NCBI GenBank assembly: GCA_014523495.1
Contig: JAATVM010000142.1
Coordinates: 1-6,846, forward strand
Length of the DNA: 6,846 nucleotides
Origin: Nitrososphaerales archaeon TH1920
GTDB lineage: Archaea; Thermoproteota; Nitrososphaeria; Nitrososphaerales; Nitrososphaeraceae
Direction: 5' to 3'
Shown here piece after piece: positions 1-5,097 of this stretch (positions are counted from its first letter, which is position 1; each line of letters begins with the position of its first letter). The position numbers were made by a program, and so were the translations under genes. Below the pieces are notes generated by a model. It did no database searches, was not told the origin of the DNA, and saw nothing but the letters and a program-made list of their open reading frames with translations.

Positions 1-243
1 AAATAGAATCATTGAAACCATGCCTGAGAAGTACTTACAAAGTAGCGTTGGCACAATATTCTCATTCTAATGTATTATTATTAGGTAGCCTGCATCAAAC
101 CACCTGTCGATGCTTTAAGACAACCAATTTGGCTTCCGGTTCCTGATAATTCCTTCACCGTTGCAATTAGGACGTATATTCCTGAGCAGTCAGTTCTCAT
201 TAATCAATGGTCACATCCGCCTATACTATTGGCTAGTAAGTGA
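1..243 (+). pseudogene. C-terminal remnant of a DUF1214 (DUF1254/DUF1214-type) protein, broken by two frameshifts
   Basis: Bases 85-243 encode 52 codons ending in TGA. They contain IWLPVPDNSFTVAIRTYIP followed by a QWSHPPI stretch, which resembles the C-terminal end of DUF1214 proteins (W-L-P-x-P, then F-x-x-x-x-R-x-Y-x-P, then W-x-x-P-P). This frame has a TAG just upstream at 82-84. The preceding sequence continues in other frames: bases 2-67 give NRIIETMPEKYLQSSVGTIF plus SF, and bases 69-92 give NVLLLGSL. Removing one base near 68 and one near 93 joins the three parts into a continuous reading, IFSF-NVLLLGSL-IKPPVDALRQPIW, whose layout suits the family. The gene starts left of the window. 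The DUF1214 C-terminus is recognised by memory of the family pattern; the frame joins are inference. Two single-base sequencing errors would look the same, in which case the gene is intact. The function of these proteins is poorly defined. Confidence 0.6.
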
Positions 244-259
244 AACTAATATCTTTCAG

Positions 260-282
260 TTTTTGTATCTTCATTTTTTTTA
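260..282 (+). terminator. Oligo-T terminator after the DUF1214 remnant
   Basis: T5 (260-264) and T8 (274-281) runs lie 17-38 nt after the TGA at 241-243. This fits archaeal intrinsic termination at U-tracts without a hairpin. No gene was found between here and the tRNA. Confidence 0.45.
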
Positions 283-328
283 TTCAACTTTATTATAAGT
301 GAACCCAATTAGAGAACTACTAGCAGTT

Positions 329-402
329 TGGGGCTGGTCGGATTCGAACCGACGACCTCCAGCGCCCGAGGCTGGCATCATACCAAGCTAGACGACAACC
401 CC
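329..402 (-). tRNA. tRNA-Pro (anticodon CGG)
   Basis: Read on the minus strand, this 74-nt sequence folds as a complete cloverleaf. The acceptor GGGGTTG pairs with CAGCCCC (one T-G wobble) and the discriminator is A. The anticodon stem CCAGC/GCTGG encloses the loop CTCGGGC, giving anticodon CGG (proline, codon CCG). The T arm is GTCGG-TTCGAAT-CCGAC and the variable loop has five bases. The D arm GTCTAGCTTGGTATGAT has the conserved GG but only about three good stem pairs. CCA is not encoded, since the genome continues AAC, so CCA must be added by nucleotidyltransferase. There is no intron at 37/38, the common archaeal intron position. The gene lies downstream of the LhgO-like gene on the same strand, with its own TATA box, so it is probably transcribed separately. 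Its 3' side borders the broken DUF1214 gene, an arrangement sometimes left by element integration, but no attachment-site duplicate was seen in the window. Confidence 0.96.
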
Positions 403-427
403 TCAATAGTTTATTTCAAATTTCCCT

Positions 428-440
428 TAATATAATATTA
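428..440 (-). promoter_or_regulatory. TATA box (BoxA) of the tRNA-Pro gene
   Basis: The minus strand reads TAATATTATATTAA, about 26-38 nt upstream of the tRNA 5' end at 402. This is the expected position of an archaeal TBP site for a transcript beginning at or just before the mature 5' end. Position and composition support it; it is untested. Confidence 0.5.
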
Positions 441-444
441 GATT

Positions 445-467
445 TGGGTAATGACTGTCATAACCTA
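445..467. repeat. Near-perfect dyad next to the tRNA-Pro promoter
   Basis: The dyad is centred on T456. The core ATGAC-T-GTCAT is perfect (451-461). One mismatch (450/462) follows, then TGGG on the left faces ACCTA on the right with one G-T pair, giving arms of about 11. It lies between the LhgO-like stop codon (488) and the tRNA BoxA, which begins 5 bp away. It could be an operator or the 3' hairpin of the LhgO-like transcript. No U-tract follows at once on the minus strand, so a classical terminator is less likely. Confidence 0.45.
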
Positions 468-487
468 CTTCATGAGGTAATAATAAA

Positions 488-1789
488 TTATTCAAACTCA
501 TCTTTAAATGGAAAGTTAATTTTTCTAGATACATTACCATATACCATATTTTTTTGAACTAATTCCTTTACTATGTCTATTGCAACAGGCAATGCTCCAG
601 TAGCACCAGGGGAATTGTAATTCAATATATGTAATGAAGATTCATCCTCGACTAGTAGACTCTCAGATACAAAATTACCATTTTTATCAACTAACAAAGA
701 TCTAATCCCAGCTCTGCCTCTTTGTTTAAAGTCAGAAGGATTCAAACAGGGTAAAAATTTTCTTACTCTATTTATCATATTTGTCTTAAAAACAGAACTT
801 AAGAATTCATCTGATACTAAGCGTAGAAACTGTCTATTCAAAACTAATTTTAATATACCTAAATTAGCCGATTCAAAAATTTTTGGAACAGCATTTTTTA
901 AATTATCATATAAATTATATGAATAAGGACCAAATACAGGTACCGCATTAGGTCCTACTTCACATCTTCCATCACTTCTAATAATCCAATGGGGATCCAA
1001 GAAAGGATACTCCGTATATCTTGGTGCTGAATAAATACTTCTTTTAGTAAGGTTACTGTATTTCTGGGGTGCCATCCAATATTCTCCTCTAAAATGAAGA
1101 TCGGTGTATTCTCTTGCAAGACCAAGATTGTGAGCAATATCAAGCGAATTTCCCCCAGTGGCATTTATTATATAATCAGTAGTGATATCTTTAACAGTAC
1201 CAATGATAGTCATTTTTCTATTTGCACCCGTATTTGTGTTGCAGTAAACCGACCTGAATTTGTTTTGAAACGAAGTTTTACAGCCAAACCTAATAGCATC
1301 TTCCATTAGTTTTTGATTTATGAGACTATAATCAGTCGAAGCATCCCGGAAACATACAATAGCAGCCTGACATTTTACATTAGGTTCAATTTGTAAAATT
1401 TCATCTTTATTTAAAAATTTAACATCCTCATTTTTCAACCCATTTTTGTGAGCCCATTGAACGTGTTTATGCAACGTATCGATTTGTCTCTCATTTATTG
1501 CAACCTCAATTACTCCATCTTCTTTAAACGGTAATTTGTGTAAATTGCAATAACGCTTTAACATGTCAAATCCCTTTAATGCATAGAATGCAGTGGATGA
1601 CTTTTTGTCTGGATTATAATATAATGGTGCATGAACCTTTCCGGTATTTCTACTACTTGTATGCAGTCCTACATTTTTTTCTTGTTCAATGACAATAATT
1701 GATGATTCTGTCACAATTGAAAGAAAATATGCAATAGCACAGCCTAATATTCCTCCACCGATGACTGTAACATCATAGTTGTCTTGCAA
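488..1789 (-). CDS. lhgO: FAD-dependent oxidoreductase, L-2-hydroxyglutarate oxidase/dehydrogenase (LhgO) family
   Basis: The 433-residue protein has a DAO-superfamily FAD fold. A Rossmann motif GGGILG sits at residues 11-16 and an acidic residue, E35, ends the second strand (VIEQE), the usual ribose ligand. LhgO-type signatures follow in order: RNTGKVHAPLYY (47-58), NATGG (209-213), FRGEYW (233-238), GPNAVPVF (279-286), GRAGIRS (358-364), and the C-terminal flavin-side NYNSPGATGALPVA (390-403). The family oxidises L-2-hydroxyglutarate, a wasteful by-product of malate or lactate dehydrogenases, to 2-oxoglutarate, passing electrons to flavin and then to an acceptor or membrane quinone. Substrate here is inferred; related glycerol or amino-acid oxidases are possible. 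The start is TTG (1787-1789). An in-frame stop lies at 1814-1816, no ATG lies between, and an AGGT site is 6 nt upstream, so TTG is the only start retaining the Rossmann motif. No signal peptide or membrane helix is apparent. It follows the Nudix gene after 84 bp with no T-tract, so co-transcription is possible. Confidence 0.85.
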   Translation of the reverse strand: MQDNYDVTVIGGGILGCAIAYFLSIVTESSIIVIEQEKNVGLHTSSRNTGKVHAPLYYNPDKKSSTAFYALKGFDMLKRYCNLHKLPFKEDGVIEVAINERQIDTLHKHVQWAHKNGLKNEDVKFLNKDEILQIEPNVKCQAAIVCFRDASTDYSLINQKLMEDAIRFGCKTSFQNKFRSVYCNTNTGANRKMTIIGTVKDITTDYIINATGGNSLDIAHNLGLAREYTDLHFRGEYWMAPQKYSNLTKRSIYSAPRYTEYPFLDPHWIIRSDGRCEVGPNAVPVFGPYSYNLYDNLKNAVPKIFESANLGILKLVLNRQFLRLVSDEFLSSVFKTNMINRVRKFLPCLNPSDFKQRGRAGIRSLLVDKNGNFVSESLLVEDESSLHILNYNSPGATGALPVAIDIVKELVQKNMVYGNVSRKINFPFKDEFE

Positions 1790-1795
1790 ATTATT

Positions 1796-1799
1796 ACCT
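1796..1799 (-). promoter_or_regulatory. Shine-Dalgarno site supporting the TTG start of the LhgO-like gene
   Basis: The minus strand reads GCAGGTAATAATTTG. AGGT complements the 3' end of archaeal 16S rRNA and sits 6 nt before the TTG. It supports translation from a leadered transcript at this non-ATG start. Confidence 0.45.
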
Positions 1800-1855
1800 G
1801 CTAATATTATCGATTAAATTATTGATTCTACGGTTATTATTGATAATATTGGTAG
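1798..1855. repeat. Inverted repeat in the leader of the LhgO-like gene
   Basis: AATATTATC (1803-1811) and GATAATATT (1842-1850) are perfect inverse complements. On the plus strand the pairing extends to 1798-1814/1839-1855 if G-T pairs are allowed. On the minus-strand transcript the extensions carry mismatches, leaving a weak 9-bp, almost all A-U stem around a 30-nt loop. Its 3' arm touches the AGGT ribosome site. It could be an operator dyad or a weak leader hairpin; chance is possible in such AT-rich sequence. Confidence 0.35.
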
Positions 1856-1873
1856 TATTACTCAACCAGAATA

Positions 1874-2449
1874 TCATTTCATGATCTGATTTTTATAATT
1901 TAGATGAAAATCTAGTGATTTGTAAAAAGCAACAATTGAAGATGCGTTTAATATTTTTCCATTAAATAGTAACTTTTTAATTTCATCAATTGTTAGAATC
2001 ATAGGTTCTATTATCTCCATCATTCCTAATTCCTGTTTCTTTTCATTAACTAGATCATAACCGACAAATAAATTGCCTCTTTGTTCAAACATTGTATAAT
2101 CCAATGTATATGAACCTAAGCTGATAATATTTTTTGCCTTGTAACCAGTCTCTTCTTTTAGTTCTCTACTCGCAGCAGCAATTGGTGTCTCACCAGTATC
2201 TATGTATCCCGAAGGAGCTTCAATTTGATATGAATTAACTAAGTGTCTGTAACTTTTAATTACTAGAATTTCATTATCTGAAACAAACGGAACTATAGTC
2301 GAATAATTTTTTCTCTTCGCTCTTGTATAGATCTTCTTTTTTTTCTTGATGTCTATAACATCTTCGTATAGTTCAATATATTTATTGGAGTATATCTGCC
2401 GTGAAGATTCAATCTTCCAACCTGACGGTAGATTCATGATTCTATTCAT
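1874..2449 (-). CDS. Nudix hydrolase, ADP-ribose pyrophosphatase-like
   Basis: The 191-residue protein carries a complete Nudix box, G-x5-E-x7-R-E-L-x-E-E-x-G-Y, at residues 81-103. R95-E96 and the metal-binding E99-E100 are all present. The N-terminal half fits the ADP-ribose/nucleoside-diphosphate-sugar branch: a short strand region (TIVPFV, 51-56), ILVIKSYRH (61-69) in place of the family's LVRQYR, and the substrate-side IEAPSGYIDTGE (76-87) matching ELPAGxxExGE. Such enzymes split ADP-ribose or related compounds into AMP and a sugar phosphate in a Mg-dependent reaction, a housecleaning or NAD-turnover role. The exact substrate cannot be read from sequence. The ATG at 2447-2449 is used; a second in-frame ATG (M5, 2435-2437) would lose only four residues. 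No Shine-Dalgarno site precedes either. A strong TATA box about 90 nt upstream suggests a leader of about 65-70 nt. The run of lysines at residues 35-39 is unusual but surface-compatible. Confidence 0.9.
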   Translation of the reverse strand: MNRIMNLPSGWKIESSRQIYSNKYIELYEDVIDIKKKKKIYTRAKRKNYSTIVPFVSDNEILVIKSYRHLVNSYQIEAPSGYIDTGETPIAAASRELKEETGYKAKNIISLGSYTLDYTMFEQRGNLFVGYDLVNEKKQELGMMEIIEPMILTIDEIKKLLFNGKILNASSIVAFYKSLDFHLNYKNQIMK

Positions 2450-2538
2450 CTTGTTGCAGTTATTTGCTTTTTTGTAAATTACTTCACTCTATTAAGACTG
2501 TACCATTAATTTCATGCTTTCTTTAGTCATTTTCTTAA

Positions 2539-2547
2539 ATTTATATA
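2539..2547 (-). promoter_or_regulatory. TATA box upstream of the Nudix gene
   Basis: The minus strand reads CTATATAAATTT, close to the archaeal TATA consensus. Initiation about 25 nt downstream (near 2517) would give a leader of about 68 nt before the ATG at 2449. A weaker box (TTTACAAAA, about 2470-2479) at 21-30 nt from the ATG would instead give a leaderless transcript. The 126 bp between the Nudix start and the 105-aa gene's stop holds nothing else I can support. Confidence 0.45.
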
Positions 2548-2575
2548 GATTTACTATGTCGGCACAACTCAACTA

Positions 2576-2893
2576 TTACACACCTGCGAGCTTGACATTT
2601 CCGTAAAGGCAAGCATTTTGCAAATCTTTAATCTCATGAGGTCTGTGTTTTCTAATTTCAACTATGTATCCACTTGTGGAATGATAAAAAATAACCATAT
2701 CTCTTGGATAAAGCGATAGCATTGCGTGATTTTCAGGATCTGACGACATGTGTCTTAGATGTATCCGTTCCCATGAAAATAACTCATCAATATCTCCATT
2801 AAAGTGAAAATTACTCCCACATGGACATGTTGAATCCCTCCAATTACCTTCCATATTTTTAAGCCATATCTTTCGTTTATCAGTAGATTGCAA
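2576..2893 (-). CDS. Hypothetical protein with a CPCG motif (92-105 aa)
   Basis: I do not recognise this protein. From a TTG start (2891-2893) it has 105 residues. An internal ATG at 2852-2854 gives 92 residues beginning MEGNWRDSTCPCGSNF. Near the N-terminus is C-P-C-G (C23, C25), followed by H30 and later H45 and H48 (HLRH). These could form a metal site, but the spacing is not that of a known zinc ribbon. The middle (SLYPRDMVIFYH, 60-71) and GYIVEIRKHRPHEI (75-88) look like strands of a small soluble domain. No signal peptide or transmembrane helix is visible. Neither start has a ribosome site. TATA-like sequences at 2904-2911 and 2919-2929 would suit the ATG and the TTG respectively. Codon and base use match the neighbours. 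An in-frame stop at 2936-2938 rules out longer forms. It lies 87 bp downstream of bax1, behind a T-tract, and so probably has its own promoter. Confidence 0.7.
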   Translation of the reverse strand: MQSTDKRKIWLKNMEGNWRDSTCPCGSNFHFNGDIDELFSWERIHLRHMSSDPENHAMLSLYPRDMVIFYHSTSGYIVEIRKHRPHEIKDLQNACLYGNVKLAGV

Positions 2894-2903
2894 TATCTGA
2901 AGT

Positions 2904-2929
2904 TGTATTATACCATCAACATATATACT
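2904..2929 (-). promoter_or_regulatory. Candidate TATA boxes for the CPCG protein gene
   Basis: The minus strand contains AGTATATATG (about 2920-2929) and GGTATAATAC (about 2904-2913). Initiation about 25 nt from the first would fall just before the TTG at 2893. Initiation from the second would fall near 2882, beyond the TTG, so the ATG at 2854 would be used. The pair makes the start codon uncertain. Confidence 0.35.
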
Positions 2930-2956
2930 ATTTCTCTAATTAGACCTAAATCTGGA

Positions 2957-2963
2957 TAAAAAA
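2957..2963 (-). terminator. T-tract terminator after bax1
   Basis: A run of six T residues on the minus strand (A at 2958-2963 on plus) begins about 18 nt after the bax1 TGA (2981-2983), as expected for archaeal termination. No hairpin is needed or seen. Confidence 0.4.
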
Positions 2964-2980
2964 CTACTGGCGTACACTGG

Positions 2981-4885
2981 TCACAAGCCAATCGATGAGT
3001 TATTTGTCAACTGGCGTTGAATTAGCGCATTATTAAAATCAATACCGTTCCAAACTATTTCAAAACCCATTTTTGGAATAAGCAGGGTGATGCATGCTTC
3101 AGGAATATCGTTTTCAGTTAGAAAGTCAATTGCATCCTGCAACTTTTTAATTTTATCAAGTTTTGGTAATAGTTCATTAATTTTATCATTAGATATGATA
3201 TAGTTATCAACCAACAGGAATTCCTTTAGTCTATTTGTTATCACATCTTTTGTATTATCATTATTTGACTGAAGGTTCTTAATTGTCTTTAAGACTGACT
3301 CAAGGGGAATATTATGCTTATCTGATATTTTTTCAAGAAAAATGACTTTATTTTGTTTGTCTCGAATTATGTTTTCTATCTCTTTGGAAATAGTATCATG
3401 TAAATTGATATAAACATGTTCGATGATTTTGGAATCAATATCTTTTAGATATTCAATTATTGGACCAAACGGAATTTCGTCTTTCTTAAAAAAAATTAGG
3501 CGTTTTTTATCTATAAATTTAGAAAAAATGGATTTAATCCCAATCTTATCTCCATTTTCAGAAACATAGTTGTCCAAATTTGCAGCTATTAACAAGTCAA
3601 TCTGTACTGCATCCTTAGATGAGGTCAAAAATGAGGGAGAGGTAGTAGAATGCATAGTTATCAAATCTTTTATTTTTTCTAATTTTCTTTTTAGGTACTC
3701 CCTTGTCCAAAAACCTACTATCTCTAAATAGACTTTAATACCATATTTTTCAAATACAAAATCTGGTATGAACGCTTTACCATCGGATAGGATCAGCGGA
3801 TCCGGCTCTCTGATAAGCTTCCATCCAATAGAAAACTTGAGAAATTTATCCATAAATTTTTTTTCAACATTGCTATCAAAGTCATCTACAGCATACTCGT
3901 TAAAAGATAATCGAGGCTCTGATTTAGGACCTGGTTGAAAATGAATGTTTGATGCATCGAGTAGTGGAAGATCCTTATCTTTGCTTGATAGCTGAAAATT
4001 ATATGTTTTTTTAATACCGGAGATAGACTTTCTTAATATTATAGCATTAATGGACCATTTTTCGGTAAATATTATTAAGGGAATTAGTTTAGCCATTGCC
4101 ATCCCGTATCTGTCTGTCAATCTTACCATGCTAAGGGGACCATCAACAGTACACATAACCGTATTGTCATTTTTCTTATTCCATACCATTTGTTCGTCAT
4201 CTTTTGTCTGATTGTTTGATTCTGAATCCGAATTGGATTCATGATACAGAAAATACATCAATCCAAGTTGCTTAATTTTGCGTAAGATTTTCTTCCAAGT
4301 GAAGCCACCATAAACACTAAATTCTAGTTTGACACAATTTAGTAAAAGGGTTTGAAGTACTGAAAGATTGTACCACGCAACTAGTTGTAATGGAGACAAT
4401 GAATCAAAGCTTTTCAGGTATTTGTTTTTATCAAGATCATTCCACATTGCAACTTCCAATTCATTTATAGTCAAGTTATTTTTTGAGGCAACTCTTTCAA
4501 GTAGCCTCTTTCTTTCATATTCTGTTACTGGATAACCAATTTTAGAAGATTCTTCAAATATTTTTCTTCTAATATATATGGCACTAATTGTATTGTTGTT
4601 CTCACTATGGGAAAATGTCTTGTTGGGTGATTCATATATACACCTCTGTTCCAAAAGATGACAGATACCTCTGACAAGTTTATAATCTGAATATTTAGCT
4701 TCTATCTTTGATAAATTTTCATTCACATGAGCTTTCGTTAATTCTTTCTTCGCCATCTCTTCAAACGTTTTGATTAATTTTGATGGCAAGGTAATATCAT
4801 TATCTTTCTCATAGTCATAAAATATCGGTCTTATTTTATTCATTTTACTTGATATACGTACTCTCAACAGTTCCATTGGCAACAT
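2981..4885 (-). CDS. bax1: Bax1-like nuclease (DUF790 family), partner of the XPB helicase
   Basis: The 634-residue protein opens with MLPMELLRVRISSKMNKIRPIF, resembling the usual DUF790 start (MLP-x-x-LL-R...I-R-P), which supports the ATG at 4885. The helical DUF790 domain follows: the RRKIFEE (106-112) and ERKRLLERVASKNNLT (124-139) helices, then LSPLQLVAWYNLSVLQTLLL (163-182). A Ser/Asn/Asp-rich insert at about 215-240 is probably a flexible loop. The nuclease core, of PD-(D/E)xK type, spans about 338-405: VEKKF (E341), GWKLIREPDP (354-363), AFIPDF (D375), YLEIVGFWTREYLKRKL (E388, K400/K401). The canonical lysine two residues after the motif glutamate is V390 here; a nearby Y or K may serve instead. 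A helix-rich C-terminal third (about 440-634) includes a helix-turn-helix-like SDKHNIPLESVLKTIKNL (521-538). In studied archaea Bax1 binds XPB, forming a helicase-nuclease implicated in nucleotide excision repair. XPB is not in this window. The gene is divergent from radA across 212 bp. Confidence 0.88.
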   Translation of the reverse strand: MLPMELLRVRISSKMNKIRPIFYDYEKDNDITLPSKLIKTFEEMAKKELTKAHVNENLSKIEAKYSDYKLVRGICHLLEQRCIYESPNKTFSHSENNNTISAIYIRRKIFEESSKIGYPVTEYERKRLLERVASKNNLTINELEVAMWNDLDKNKYLKSFDSLSPLQLVAWYNLSVLQTLLLNCVKLEFSVYGGFTWKKILRKIKQLGLMYFLYHESNSDSESNNQTKDDEQMVWNKKNDNTVMCTVDGPLSMVRLTDRYGMAMAKLIPLIIFTEKWSINAIILRKSISGIKKTYNFQLSSKDKDLPLLDASNIHFQPGPKSEPRLSFNEYAVDDFDSNVEKKFMDKFLKFSIGWKLIREPDPLILSDGKAFIPDFVFEKYGIKVYLEIVGFWTREYLKRKLEKIKDLITMHSTTSPSFLTSSKDAVQIDLLIAANLDNYVSENGDKIGIKSIFSKFIDKKRLIFFKKDEIPFGPIIEYLKDIDSKIIEHVYINLHDTISKEIENIIRDKQNKVIFLEKISDKHNIPLESVLKTIKNLQSNNDNTKDVITNRLKEFLLVDNYIISNDKINELLPKLDKIKKLQDAIDFLTENDIPEACITLLIPKMGFEIVWNGIDFNNALIQRQLTNNSSIGL

Positions 4886-4920
4886 TACAGTTATTACCCC
4901 ACTTAATGAGTAAGTAGCAG

Positions 4921-4936
4921 ATCTAAAATATATCTA
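4921..4936 (-). promoter_or_regulatory. Candidate bax1 promoter
   Basis: The minus strand reads TAGATATATTTTAGAT, centred near 4929. Initiation about 25 nt on (near 4904) would leave a leader of about 20 nt containing a G-rich GTGGGGT (4894-4900), 8 nt before the ATG, a weak ribosome-binding candidate. Confidence 0.4.
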
Positions 4937-5031
4937 CCTAAATAATTTTTTATTCTATTGAATATTTGAAAATAAATTAATAATGTTAGACTAAACACAA
5001 TCAAATTTGTAGTATTTGGTATTACCTACAA

Positions 5032-5048
5032 CCACCCACCCACCCTCC
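5032..5048. other. Quadruplex-prone C/G tract in the bax1-radA divergent promoter
   Basis: The plus strand is C-only apart from single-base spacers; the minus strand reads GGAGGGTGGGTGGGTGG. It has three GGG runs with single-T loops, flanked by two GG runs. This could form a two-layer G-quadruplex, or a three-layer one with a bulge. It is the only such tract in a strongly AT-rich window, and it ends 15 bp before the radA TATA box. A 9-bp palindrome, GGTATTACC (5018-5026), lies just upstream. The rest of the 212-bp intergenic region is AT-rich with only the promoters noted. Confidence 0.5.
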
Positions 5049-5063
5049 TATCAGTGTCTCAAG

Positions 5064-5073
5064 CCTTAAATGT
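5064..5073 (+). promoter_or_regulatory. Candidate radA TATA box
   Basis: CCTTAAATGT is centred about 30 nt before the radA ATG (5098), which would give a leaderless or nearly leaderless mRNA. No Shine-Dalgarno site lies close to the ATG, consistent with that reading. An in-frame TGA at 5086-5088 rules out an upstream start. Confidence 0.4.
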
Positions 5074-5097
5074 AATAGGTTTACATGATGTATACAA

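Noticed and set aside
3..163. A 53-codon open frame in the third plus frame at the left edge
   Set aside because: Only its short NVLLLGSL part fits the DUF1214 reading; the rest is out of frame with the recognisable W-L-P and R-x-Y-x-P motifs.
329..402. tRNA-Pro as an attachment site for an integrated element
   Set aside because: No duplicate of the tRNA 3' end, no integrase and no element genes are visible in the window.
955..1309. Open frames on both strands inside the LhgO-like gene
   Set aside because: They overlap a well-supported gene in other frames and show no family pattern.
2492..2530. 12-codon frame MTKESMKLMVQS upstream of the Nudix gene, considered as a leader peptide
   Set aside because: Its ATG is only about 9 nt from the strong TATA box, so it should lie upstream of the transcription start, and it has no ribosome site.
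5031..5049. C-rich tract read as a Shine-Dalgarno site (AGGAGGG) on the minus strand
   Set aside because: No start codon with an open frame follows on the minus strand; the next codons hit a stop almost at once.
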